35,039 bases of DNA from Pseudomonas sp. UBA4194 (lineage in GTDB: Bacteria; Pseudomonadota; Gammaproteobacteria; Pseudomonadales; Pseudomonadaceae), in the NCBI RefSeq assembly GCF_002379585.1, contig NZ_DFUE01000019.1:1-35039 (forward strand), given 5' to 3'. A program made the position numbers and the translations under genes. Below the pieces are notes generated by a model. That model worked only from the letters and a program-made list of their open reading frames with translations. It was not told the origin of the DNA and searched no databases. Shown here piece by piece: positions 25,558 to 33,108 of this stretch (positions are counted from its first letter, which is position 1; the number at the start of each line of letters is the position of its first letter).

Positions 25558-28119
25558 TCAACGCACCGCGCATGAGCTGTTGAGCACGCGGTAGCCACTT
25601 GCCGAACCGTCGGCGGTGGCCGGAACGGTGTAGTGGGCGCGGCAGCTCTGATTCGCCTTGCTCCCCCAACGAATCACCAGCTCGCCATGATCCTGATTGC
25701 TGCGAATGAACAGGCGTCCACCCTGACCCACCATGGTCAGGTAGTTGCCCTGGTCGTCTTCGACCTGGGCGCCCATGGGCACGCTCTTGCCATCATCACG
25801 CGTGACATGCAGCAGCACCGGCGTGCCGGAAATAGTGGGGTATTGCACCAGGCTGATCGCACCGAAGCGCGGAGCGATGGATTGCGACGTGGTTTCCAGC
25901 TCTACGGAATCGGAGGTGCCCTTGGGGTCGATGGAGATGTCGTTCTGGCGATAAGGCATCAGGCCTGCGACCAGCGCATAGCCCTTGTCGTTGACCACCG
26001 CGTTCGAGGTATTGTCGACTCGGGCTCCGCTGGCACCTTTGGCTTCGATCAGTGCCATGGTCTCGCCCTGCTCGGAGCTGAACGTCACGCCACCGGCATG
26101 CGCGACCAGGCTGCCGCTGGCGCCCAGGTTCGCTTGTCGGTACCCGCTGCCGGCGTTCACCCCTGCACTCAAGGTCGTGGTCTGGGCGCGGTATTGCACC
26201 GAGGAGCCGCCGCTGCTGTTGGTTCGCCCGTCGTTCTTGTCGGCCGAGCCGTAAAGGTTGTAGCTCAGCTGATTGCGCTCTCCGGCGCTGCCGCCCAGGT
26301 TGAGCTGGGTGTTGCTGTTGCCGTTGTCGTCGTAACGCAGGGTGGTGCTGATGTAGTTGGACCGCGTGCGGCCGAATGGAATGTTCACGCCGACCATGTA
26401 CTGGGTCTGGAACGCGCCGTCGTAGTCACGGGTGCGGCTGGCGCTCAGGTTCAGCGAGCCCCACTTGTAGCCGTTGCTGTAGCCGGCCTGGTAGGTGACG
26501 TTGCCGCGCTGGCCGCTGTTCCAGTAGTTCTGCGCCGAACCGGTGAAGTACACGGTGCCGCGCCGCTCACCCAGGGGCTGGTTGATGTTGAGCTGGAAGC
26601 GGCTGCGCTGACGAAACAGCGACGTGCTGTCGCGGCTTTGCAGTTGTGCGTAGTCGCTGAAGTTCAGGTAGCCCTCGCTGGAAAAGCGATACGCCGCCAC
26701 GGTGAAGTTGGTCTGCGTGGCGTCCAGCAGCTTGCTGTAGGTGAGCCGATAACTGCGGCCGCGCAGGGTCGTGTCGATGCCTTCATGGGTAGGGGCCAGG
26801 TCGCTGGCGCGCGACTCGGTGACGTCCAGCGCCATGGCACCTAGAGGCGTGCTCCAGGCCGCACCTGCCTGTACCGCCAGGTAGCGTTCGGCAACGATGC
26901 TGCCGGTATAGGCACTCCAGCGATCCGAGACACCGCGCTGATAGGTGCCTTGGATGAAGTCCGGATTGCTGCTCAGGTAATCGTCGCGATATTGCCCGGC
27001 GGTCAGGTTGAAACGAGTGGTGCCGGGGCGCAGCAGTTGCGCGACCGAGGCGAACGGGACCACGAAGGAGCGAGTGCGCCCATCGGCCTCGGTGATGGTA
27101 ACCGACAGGTCCCCCGAATAGCCGGTGCTGTAGAGGTCGTTGATGACGAACGGCCCCGGCGCCACGGTGGTTTCGTAGAGGATGCTTTCGCCCTGGCGAA
27201 TGGTCACCTTGGCATTGGTGTCGGCCACGCCCCGCACCGGCGGTGCGAAGCCGCGCATGGAGTCGGGCAGCATGCGATCGTCACTGCCTATCTGGACGCC
27301 GCGAAACGGCACGCTGTCGAACAGCTCGCCGGGGGTGTAGTACTCACCCAGGGTCAGTTGCGATTTCAGGCCGGTGAGATCGTGCTGAACATAGCTGCTG
27401 GTGGACTGGTAGCCGCTGCGTGAAGGGCCGTTTGCCGATTTGCTGTAGCTGTAGGAGCCGTTGTGTCGCAGCCGCCAGTCACCCAGGTTGACCCCGGTGT
27501 TGAGCCCCACGTACGACTGGGTGCTGGTCAGCCCGCGCGTATCGCTCTGGTACACATTGGTGTTGTAGTTGGCGAAGCCCGCGTTGATGCCGCTGTCCCA
27601 ACTCTTTGGATCGACATAGCCGCGAGACACCCGCTTGAGGTACGCCTGGGCAATGGTCAGATCGGCGCGCAGCTCGCTCATGTCGACGTCCACGCCAATG
27701 CCTGCCGCCAACCGTGACGGTTCCACGCAGTTGGCGTCGGCCAGCAGCGACTGCAAGTTGTTCTGGTCGGGAAGGGCGTCCATGTTCAGGCCCCAGCGCT
27801 TCAGATCATCGAGCTTGAAACAGAAGCGCGCCGGTGCATTGGCTCGTTCCTTGGCGATGATCAGGGGTTCACGCCCCTGCCAGTTGCCGTTGAGATAGAC
27901 ATCGACCCGGTAGGTACCGGGTGTCAGTGGGTTGCCGTTCTCGAAGGCCGAGACGTCCAGCGCGCGGCCCTGGCTGTCGGTCATGAAGGCCGGGTTGAAG
28001 TTGATGTGTTCAGCGTCATCGGCCCCTGCCGCGCAGGGTGTGACAAGTGCCAGCAGCAAACCGCAGGCATGGGGCCGCGATGCCGCGAAGTGGGCACGCA
28101 GGCGGGTAATTTCAAACAT
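25558..28119 (-). CDS. Fimbrial outer-membrane usher (FimD/CupD3-type)
   Basis: An 853-aa usher, the outer-membrane pore and assembly platform for chaperone-subunit complexes. After a signal peptide (about 1-32) comes the N-terminal chaperone-binding domain with FNPAFM and LTPGTYRVDVYLNG. Next is a large beta-barrel region that includes the plug domain (SYTEATVAPGPF-like segment YETTVAPGPFVINDLY). The C-terminal domains have VQYPTISGTPVLLHVTRDDG and the paired cysteines in NQSCRAHY and LNSSCAV. The length is normal for the family. AGGA lies 9 nt before the ATG. The chaperone gene precedes it by 115 bp and the adhesin follows after 52 bp. No defect was seen. Confidence 0.95.
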   Translation of the reverse strand: MFEITRLRAHFAASRPHACGLLLALVTPCAAGADDAEHINFNPAFMTDSQGRALDVSAFENGNPLTPGTYRVDVYLNGNWQGREPLIIAKERANAPARFCFKLDDLKRWGLNMDALPDQNNLQSLLADANCVEPSRLAAGIGVDVDMSELRADLTIAQAYLKRVSRGYVDPKSWDSGINAGFANYNTNVYQSDTRGLTSTQSYVGLNTGVNLGDWRLRHNGSYSYSKSANGPSRSGYQSTSSYVQHDLTGLKSQLTLGEYYTPGELFDSVPFRGVQIGSDDRMLPDSMRGFAPPVRGVADTNAKVTIRQGESILYETTVAPGPFVINDLYSTGYSGDLSVTITEADGRTRSFVVPFASVAQLLRPGTTRFNLTAGQYRDDYLSSNPDFIQGTYQRGVSDRWSAYTGSIVAERYLAVQAGAAWSTPLGAMALDVTESRASDLAPTHEGIDTTLRGRSYRLTYSKLLDATQTNFTVAAYRFSSEGYLNFSDYAQLQSRDSTSLFRQRSRFQLNINQPLGERRGTVYFTGSAQNYWNSGQRGNVTYQAGYSNGYKWGSLNLSASRTRDYDGAFQTQYMVGVNIPFGRTRSNYISTTLRYDDNGNSNTQLNLGGSAGERNQLSYNLYGSADKNDGRTNSSGGSSVQYRAQTTTLSAGVNAGSGYRQANLGASGSLVAHAGGVTFSSEQGETMALIEAKGASGARVDNTSNAVVNDKGYALVAGLMPYRQNDISIDPKGTSDSVELETTSQSIAPRFGAISLVQYPTISGTPVLLHVTRDDGKSVPMGAQVEDDQGNYLTMVGQGGRLFIRSNQDHGELVIRWGSKANQSCRAHYTVPATADGSASGYRVLNSSCAVR

Positions 28120-28234
28120 GAGTAGGCGTCCTGAACAGGCCTGCTACATGACAGCAAGCGACCAAAGCCCAACCGGACTGGCTGGCGTTATCGTGGTGAG
28201 GGGGTGGGGCGTGGCTCGGGTGAAGACGAAGGCG

Positions 28235-28978
28235 TCAGCGCGCGAGCCGAGTCTCGACCGACTTGGCAGCGCCATAGTCGTTGAGCCATTCATAGCGGAC
28301 CGTTGCATTGCCCTGGGGCACGCTCTGCAGGCCCTGCAAGGGGAAATCGTGGGTGCCGTGGGGCGCGATCATGCCGCCCTTGCTGGTGTAGGTCTTGTTA
28401 CCGACCACCAGCTCGGTTTTGTTATACGAGGCGCTGAACGCGGTAGGGTTGCTGCCACGCAGCGCGACGCCCTTGCCGTTAGGCACCAGGCTCCAGGTGA
28501 TCGCAGCGGGTGTGTCCTCGGCAAAGCCCTTCAATCCCTCGGGACGGAAGAACACCTTGATACGGGAGCGGTAGGCCAACTGCACGAAGTTGCTGTCGGC
28601 GTTCTTCGGCAGTGGGGGAACGTCCAGTACGTTGAGCCAGAACACCGACTCCACATCCTGAGGCAGCGGGTCATGGGTGTAGGTCATGCGCAGGGTCTGC
28701 GAACGCTGGGCGGCAATGCGCACCACCGGGGGCATCAGCAAAAACGGTGCGTCGGCCTGGTCGGCGCGTGAATCAGGGTTGCCACGGTCCACCCATGCCT
28801 GGATCAGCGCCGCCTCGTTGCCCACGTTGTCGAGCTTGATGGTGACTTCCCGTTCCTTGGCAGGGTAGACCAGGCGAGTCCCTGCGATCACCACGTTGGC
28901 CATGGCTGGAGCGGTGTTGGTCAATAGCAGCACACTGAACACGGCGCCGGCGGCGCGTGCAATAAACGAAGTTTTCAT
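28235..28978 (-). CDS. Periplasmic fimbrial chaperone (PapD/FimC family)
   Basis: A 247-aa PapD-like chaperone that would fold and cap pilus subunits by donor-strand complementation and deliver them to the usher. It has a signal peptide (about 1-27, ending APAMA) and the N-terminal domain start VVIAGTRLVYPAKEREVTIKL. The conserved ESVFWLNVLDVPPLP and the RIKVFFRPEGL subunit-interaction strand with its basic residue are present. I used the ATG at 28978, where the signal peptide begins. It lies 47 bp after the pilin stop, beyond a strong hairpin. The 115-bp gap to the usher shows nothing notable. Confidence 0.94.
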   Translation of the reverse strand: MKTSFIARAAGAVFSVLLLTNTAPAMANVVIAGTRLVYPAKEREVTIKLDNVGNEAALIQAWVDRGNPDSRADQADAPFLLMPPVVRIAAQRSQTLRMTYTHDPLPQDVESVFWLNVLDVPPLPKNADSNFVQLAYRSRIKVFFRPEGLKGFAEDTPAAITWSLVPNGKGVALRGSNPTAFSASYNKTELVVGNKTYTSKGGMIAPHGTHDFPLQGLQSVPQGNATVRYEWLNDYGAAKSVETRLAR

Positions 28979-28995
28979 AGGCTTGGCTCGAAAGG

Positions 28996-29018
28996 CGCTC
29001 GCAGCAAGGCTGCGAGCG
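28996..29018 (-). promoter_or_regulatory. Hairpin between pilin and chaperone genes
   Basis: A perfect 9-bp stem (CGCTCGCAG with CTGCGAGCG) with a 5-nt loop begins 7 nt after the pilin stop codon. It is followed by a short CCTTTC run rather than a long T-tract. Placement suggests a partial terminator or mRNA-stabilising element that keeps pilin made in large excess over chaperone and usher, as seen in other fimbrial operons. The function is inferred. Confidence 0.7.
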
Positions 29019-29025
29019 ATCAAGA

Positions 29026-29550
29026 TCAGTTGTAGTCCATGGAGAACTGCACGTTGGACGTGATCTTTCCCGGCGTAGCCGCGGCGGTGGCTGCGACGTA
29101 CTGGGCGTAGAACTGCATGGTCGAGGCTTCGCTGGAGATCGCCGTGGACAGCGATCCGGCGTTGGTCTGCAGGTTGACTGGCGCGAAGCTGGCATTGAGG
29201 ATCTGGATCTGAGCGTTGGAGCCGTCGGCGGTCTGGTTGATCAGGTTGCCGGTGGCCGCATCGACCGAAGCGCCTTGTTCAAAACGCACCAGGGCGGTAG
29301 CGCCGGTGCATTTGGTCAGTGCCAGAGAGAACTCGGTACGACCCGCTGTCTGGCCTACCGATGACAGCGAAGACGCTGCAACGCGCGGCATGGTGACGGT
29401 CTTGCTGGTTGTGCCGGTGGTATTGCCTTCGATCGCGCAGGTCTGATTGCTCACTTCACCGCTGAAGTTGATGGTGCCGTCTGCTGCCGAGGCGTTCAGG
29501 GTGGCGCCGAAAGCTGCGGTAGCGGTGAGTGCGATCAAGATTTTTTTCAT
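29026..29550 (-). CDS. Major fimbrial subunit (type 1 pilin, CupD1/FimA-like)
   Basis: A 174-aa pilin and first gene of the operon. It has a Lys-rich signal peptide (MKKILIALTATAAFGATLNA, cleavage after ASA). The mature protein starts with DGTINFSGEVSNQTCAI, the standard type 1 pilin opening with donor strand and first Cys. The second Cys is in ALTKCTGA, and the C terminus is NVQFSMDYN, a classic chaperone-recognised strand. The ATG at 29550 is chosen over an upstream in-frame start because the signal peptide begins there and GGGA lies about 9 nt before it. Its promoter carries the RcsB-box-like element (29657-29674). Confidence 0.94.
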   Translation of the reverse strand: MKKILIALTATAAFGATLNASAADGTINFSGEVSNQTCAIEGNTTGTTSKTVTMPRVAASSLSSVGQTAGRTEFSLALTKCTGATALVRFEQGASVDAATGNLINQTADGSNAQIQILNASFAPVNLQTNAGSLSTAISSEASTMQFYAQYVAATAAATPGKITSNVQFSMDYN

Positions 29551-29629
29551 TATCAAATTCCCGTGATGTGGACCCTCAGAACGACCGCTAGCAGGCGTTG
29601 TGCCAGTGCTCGGGCCTCTGAGGTGGGCA

Positions 29630-29674
29630 ATCATAGGAATCGGATGGCGCGGCCAGAATCAGACAGTTCTTAAA
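29630..29674 (-). promoter_or_regulatory. RcsB-box-like promoter of the fimbrial operon (box B)
   Basis: On the minus strand TTTAAGAACTGTCTGATT (29674-29657) is followed after 21 bp by TATGAT (29635-29630). The layout is identical to that of the orphan adhesin. Box plus -10 align without gaps; 15 of 18 box bases and the 10 bp around the -10 are identical. The -35 position is poor, consistent with activator dependence. The transcript leader to the ATG at 29550 would be about 70 nt. Confidence 0.7.
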
Positions 29675-29768
29675 AACTCGGGTGGCCGAAATGCAGCGGA
29701 TGCCTGAGGCGGATGTGGTAGGGGAGCGGGAGTGATAATCCGATGAATCAAAAATAACAGCCTATTCG

Positions 29769-29787
29769 TACCTGACAAGCAAAGGTA
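29769..29787. promoter_or_regulatory. Palindrome upstream of mdaB, possible operator
   Basis: TACCT-N9-AGGTA forms a perfect 5-bp inverted repeat about 87 bp before the mdaB ATG. Its size and T...A ends would suit a LysR-type site, and a LysR gene lies just downstream of mdaB. Short palindromes occur by chance, so this is tentative. Confidence 0.3.
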
Positions 29788-29873
29788 TTTTGCGTGCCCA
29801 AGGCTTACTCGTCGCGCCCGACGGCCCTAAGCTGCGCCCATCAGAATCTATTGCAGCTTACGAGGCTACCTTC

Positions 29874-30467
29874 ATGAAAAAGATCCTTCTGCTCAACGGC
29901 GGCAAGCAGTTCGCCCACTCCGCCGGCCGCTACAACCAGACCCTGCATGACGCCGCGGTTGCGTTCCTGGATCACTCCGGCTTCGATGTGAAGGAAACCT
30001 TCATCGACGGCGGTTACGACATTGCCGAGGAAGTACAGAAGTACCTGTGGGCCGATGTGATCATCTATCAGATGCCGGGCTGGTGGATGGGCGCGCCCTG
30101 GACGGTGAAGAAGTACATCGATGAGGTCTTCACCGAAGGCCACGGCAGCCTGTATGCCAACGACGGCCGGACCCGCTCCGACGCCTCGCAGAAGTACGGC
30201 AGCGGGGGCTTGCTCAAGGGCAAGCAGTACATGATCGCCGCCACCTGGAACGCCCCGCAGCAGGCGTTCGACGATCCTGCCGATTTCTTCGAAGGCAAAG
30301 GCGTGGACGCGGTGTATTTCCCGTTCCACAAGGCCAACGAATTTCTCGACATGACGGCTCTGCCGACCTTCCTCAGCGTCGACGTGATGAAAGTGCCGAA
30401 CATCGACAACGACGTGGCGCGGTACCAGCAACACCTCGCCAACGTGTTCGACGTAACACCGGCGTAA
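29874..30467 (+). CDS. mdaB: NAD(P)H:quinone oxidoreductase MdaB
   Basis: A 197-aa cytoplasmic flavodoxin-fold quinone reductase. The family reduces quinones by two electrons with NADPH and FAD, protecting against redox stress. It matches E. coli MdaB over its whole length: NGGKQFAHSAGRYN, YLWADVIIYQMPGWWMGAPW, VKKYIDEVFTEGHGSLYA, KYGSGGLLKGKQYM, TWNAP and FPFHKANEFL. The ATG at 29874 has GAGG 8 nt upstream and aligns with the E. coli start; an upstream in-frame start would add 28 unrelated residues. The last codons and the stop lie inside a copy of a palindromic repeat. A LysR regulator follows on the same strand and may control it. Confidence 0.95.
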   Translation: MKKILLLNGGKQFAHSAGRYNQTLHDAAVAFLDHSGFDVKETFIDGGYDIAEEVQKYLWADVIIYQMPGWWMGAPWTVKKYIDEVFTEGHGSLYANDGRTRSDASQKYGSGGLLKGKQYMIAATWNAPQQAFDDPADFFEGKGVDAVYFPFHKANEFLDMTALPTFLSVDVMKVPNIDNDVARYQQHLANVFDVTPA

Positions 30468-30583
30468 GCCGCGCCCTTTGTCAGCATGCCAGACAAACGT
30501 AGCACCGGCGTAAGCCGGGTCCTGGCTGCCCAGGAGTGCCAGATGCTCCGCATGGTGGGTGACGCGGCTTACGCCGCTGCTAC
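30451..30583. repeat. Three copies of a palindromic repeat, one containing the mdaB stop
   Basis: Copy 1 (30451-30471) and copy 2 (30497-30517) are direct repeats with 20 of 21 bases identical (core CACCGGCGTAAGCCG). Copy 3 (30561-30583) is inverted and pairs with 30499-30521 at 21 of 23 positions across a 39-nt spacer. The layout resembles a REP doublet or BIME. The core differs from the REP family at 33.1-33.4 kb. Confidence 0.8.
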
Positions 30584-30643
30584 GGAGGTTTGATGGGCGG
30601 TGGTAATGTGGCGGGGTTGATCGTCGAGTCTAGGAGGCCCCCG

Positions 30644-31555
30644 TTGAAGTCACGATCCGATGAGTTGCAGATATTCGTTTCGGTGATCCAGTGCGGCTCC
30701 ATTTCCGCCGCCGCCGAACAGGTGGGACAGACGCCCTCGGCGGTCAGTCGCACGCTGTCCAAGCTGGAAGCCAAACTGGACACCACACTGATCAACCGCA
30801 CCACGCGGCGCATGGACCTGACCGAAGAAGGCCGGTTTTTCTTTGAGCAGGCCAAAGACATTCTGGCGCGCATGGACGAGCTGGAAGAGCGTCTTTCGCT
30901 GCGCCACCAGACGCCCGCCGGACGCTTGCGCATCAACGCCGCTTCACCGTTCATGCTGCACGCCATCGTTCCCTACGTGGCCGAGTTTCGTCAGCGCTAC
31001 CCGGATATCATTCTGGAGCTCAACAGCGATGACTTGATCATCGATCTGATCGAGCACAGCACCGACATTGCCATTCGCATCGGCATACTGGCCGACTCTA
31101 CCTTGCACGCTCGTTCACTGGGCTGCACGCCGCTGAACATCATGGCGAGCCCCGCCTACCTCGCACGCGAGGGTACGCCGCACACCGTCGAGGATCTGGA
31201 TCGCCATACCCTGCTTGGCTTCACTCAGCCTGACAGCCTCAATCACTGGCCGCTGCGTCATGCTGGCGGCGACCGGTTGCAGATCCGCCCAGGCATTTCC
31301 GCATCCAGTGGCGAAACCTTGCGCCAGCTGGCGCTGGAAGGGCAGGGGATCGTCTGTCTTTCGCATTTCATGACCCATGATGACATTCGCCATGGGCGCT
31401 TGCAGGTGGTGCTGGAGGACGCTAACAGCGGGTACCGTCAGCCGATCCATGCGGTGTACTACCGCAACTCCCAGTTGGCGCTGAGGATCCAGTGTTTTCT
31501 CGATTTCATTCAGGAGAAGCTGGCGGCGTATGCGGTGTGTGAGGGGGTTGAATGA
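30644..31555 (+). CDS. LysR-family regulator adjacent to mdaB
   Basis: A 303-aa LysR-type regulator with helix-turn-helix VIQCGSISAAAEQVGQTPSA and VSRTLSKLEAKL near residues 15-50. The typical effector-domain segments GRLRINAASPF, DIAIRIGILADSTLHARSL and LALEGQGIVCLSHF follow. The start is most likely TTG at 30644, because a near-perfect AGGAGG (30632-30637) sits 6 nt before it. The upstream ATG at 30590 has no such site and adds residues unlike the family. It is co-directional with mdaB across the repeat-rich gap. Control of mdaB is inferred from position only. Confidence 0.9.
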   Translation: MKSRSDELQIFVSVIQCGSISAAAEQVGQTPSAVSRTLSKLEAKLDTTLINRTTRRMDLTEEGRFFFEQAKDILARMDELEERLSLRHQTPAGRLRINAASPFMLHAIVPYVAEFRQRYPDIILELNSDDLIIDLIEHSTDIAIRIGILADSTLHARSLGCTPLNIMASPAYLAREGTPHTVEDLDRHTLLGFTQPDSLNHWPLRHAGGDRLQIRPGISASSGETLRQLALEGQGIVCLSHFMTHDDIRHGRLQVVLEDANSGYRQPIHAVYYRNSQLALRIQCFLDFIQEKLAAYAVCEGVE

Positions 31556-31572
31556 TCTGCTGGGGGCTGGCT

Positions 31573-31602
31573 GGGGTGAGGGGACCATCCACCACAAATC
31601 CA
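31573..31602 (+). repeat. Short dispersed repeat, left copy of an inverted pair
   Basis: This 30-bp stretch, centred on GGTGAGGGGACCATCC and followed by ACAAATCC, matches the reverse complement of 34931-34960 at 27 of 30 positions. The two copies bracket the lipoprotein and D-aminoacylase genes. The rest of the gap to the lipoprotein gene (31603-31692) is C-rich without clear signals. Confidence 0.7.
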
Positions 31603-31692
31603 ACTATTCACATCCACACCCACCCAACCCCCACCTTGCACCCCTTTCCCCCCGCCGCTTACCATGCCTTCACCGCATACCCAGGGCTCATC

Positions 31693-33108
31693 ATGAAGCG
31701 CATCGCATTGCTCATCGCCATCGCCACCTTGGCCAGTTGTTCGAGCAAGGGCCCGGATTCCGGGCTGGGCAATGAACAGGCTCAGGGCATGTTCAAGGAG
31801 GCCATGTCGCAGCCTCCCGTGCCGCAGAGTGTCATGCGCAACGGTGATCGGCTGAGTTTCATGCTGTTGCAACCCAAGACCGAAACCTCGCCTTTCGGCT
31901 TCCTGCTTCAGGTCGATGCCTCCTGTTCCACCCCGAACGCCAATCTGATCTACCTGGACGGCGTCAAACGCATCTATTTCTCCAGCCCCAACGGGCAATA
32001 CACGCCAGCCAGACCCATCCCGGCCAGCCAGGTAGCGGCCCTCAGTGCCAACCCGGCGTTTCAGCGGGCATGCGCCGCCACGCAAGTGCCGGACTGGCGG
32101 ATGCTGCAAGGCAGTGGCGACGAGCAGTGGGTCATGATTGACCGCAACAGCTTGAACAGCGCCGACGGCAAGTTGCAATTCTGGGCCGCCTTCGACTCCC
32201 CTCTGATCGGCCACGACCAGCCTTATAACGCCCCCTACGCGCAAAAGCGCGAGCGCTACAGTGTCGACTGCACAGCGCAGACCTTCAGCCTGTTGGCCGG
32301 CTACGATCTGGACGAGCGCAATGTCGTGACCGACGGCGGGGTGTTCTTCGAGCCCAAGACCTATTCCGTCAAAGGCAGCGATAGCGACTACCAGCGGGTG
32401 TTCGGCGCCGCCTGTGGCAAGCCTGAAGCGCTGGCGCAGTTACCGGCGTTCAAACCTCGGGCCAAGGGTGCGGTGCCGGTGAACATGCCCAGTGTGCAGG
32501 CACCGGCGCTGTCGGCCGTCAAGCAGTTGAACCTGCCGGTCCCGGCCAAGACCCTCAAGCATCTGGTAGAAACCGGCACCGCCACGCTCAATGGCAAAAG
32601 TGCCGAATTCACCGAGGAAATCTTTCTCAGCCAGGACAAGGTGTCTGGCCAGTTGGCGGTGCGCTTCAAAGGGGATACCTATGAGGGGCAGGCGGTGAGT
32701 TTTCGCGGCCTGACCGAGCTGGCCCACCAGACCGTGCACAGCGGTGCGGCACCGATGGTCGACACCTTGTCGCTGAGCGGCATCAGTTTCAGCGGCGACT
32801 GGAAGAAGATGCCGCTGGGCAGTGTGTTGGGCTATGTCACCGAAGGCAAGATGAGCAACACCGCGGTGGGGGCATATGGCAAGGAACGTCAGGCTTATGA
32901 GTGCCGGGTAGAGCAGCAGGTGCCGGCTTCGCAGATCAACAGCAGCTTGAGCGGACAAGCCAAGAAGCTGCGTTGCGCCCATCAGGGCGACAGCCTGCAG
33001 CGGGTTGAGACGGTGTACTTCCTGGAGGATTATGGCTATTTCTTCCGCGCCGGAATGGACCCGAACGACGCGTTCTATGACCGGCGGGTGTTGAAGCTGG
33101 CTGAGTAG
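31693..33108 (+). CDS. Uncharacterised lipoprotein
   Basis: A 471-aa protein with a lipoprotein signal peptide (MKRIALLIAIATLASC, lipobox LASC, Cys16), so it is probably anchored in the inner or outer membrane. I do not recognise the family. It contains several cysteines that could pair in the periplasm (VDASCSTPN, RACAATQ, YSVDCTAQ, GAACGKP, YECRVE, KLRCAHQ). The middle segment YSVDCTAQTFSLLAGYDLD, then FFEPKTYSVKGSDSDYQRVF and AACGK, vaguely recalls surface-adhesin E-type domains, but that is not enough to assign function. AGGG lies 6 nt before the ATG. The gene stands alone between repeats, with no operon partner. Confidence 0.8.
   Translation: MKRIALLIAIATLASCSSKGPDSGLGNEQAQGMFKEAMSQPPVPQSVMRNGDRLSFMLLQPKTETSPFGFLLQVDASCSTPNANLIYLDGVKRIYFSSPNGQYTPARPIPASQVAALSANPAFQRACAATQVPDWRMLQGSGDEQWVMIDRNSLNSADGKLQFWAAFDSPLIGHDQPYNAPYAQKRERYSVDCTAQTFSLLAGYDLDERNVVTDGGVFFEPKTYSVKGSDSDYQRVFGAACGKPEALAQLPAFKPRAKGAVPVNMPSVQAPALSAVKQLNLPVPAKTLKHLVETGTATLNGKSAEFTEEIFLSQDKVSGQLAVRFKGDTYEGQAVSFRGLTELAHQTVHSGAAPMVDTLSLSGISFSGDWKKMPLGSVLGYVTEGKMSNTAVGAYGKERQAYECRVEQQVPASQINSSLSGQAKKLRCAHQGDSLQRVETVYFLEDYGYFFRAGMDPNDAFYDRRVLKLAE

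Larger units (their letters stand above)
29551..29873. other. Divergent intergenic region between pilin operon and mdaB
   Basis: This 323-bp gap holds two control regions. The left part contains the pilin promoter and RcsB-box-like element. The right part (29760-29873) contains a small palindrome and presumably the mdaB promoter. The middle, around 29680-29755, shows no ORF, repeat or hairpin I would defend. Confidence 0.8.

Noticed and set aside
25633..26844. 403-aa plus-strand ORF opposite the usher
   Set aside because: Ala/Val/Gly-rich translation antisense to a clear usher; no start signal.
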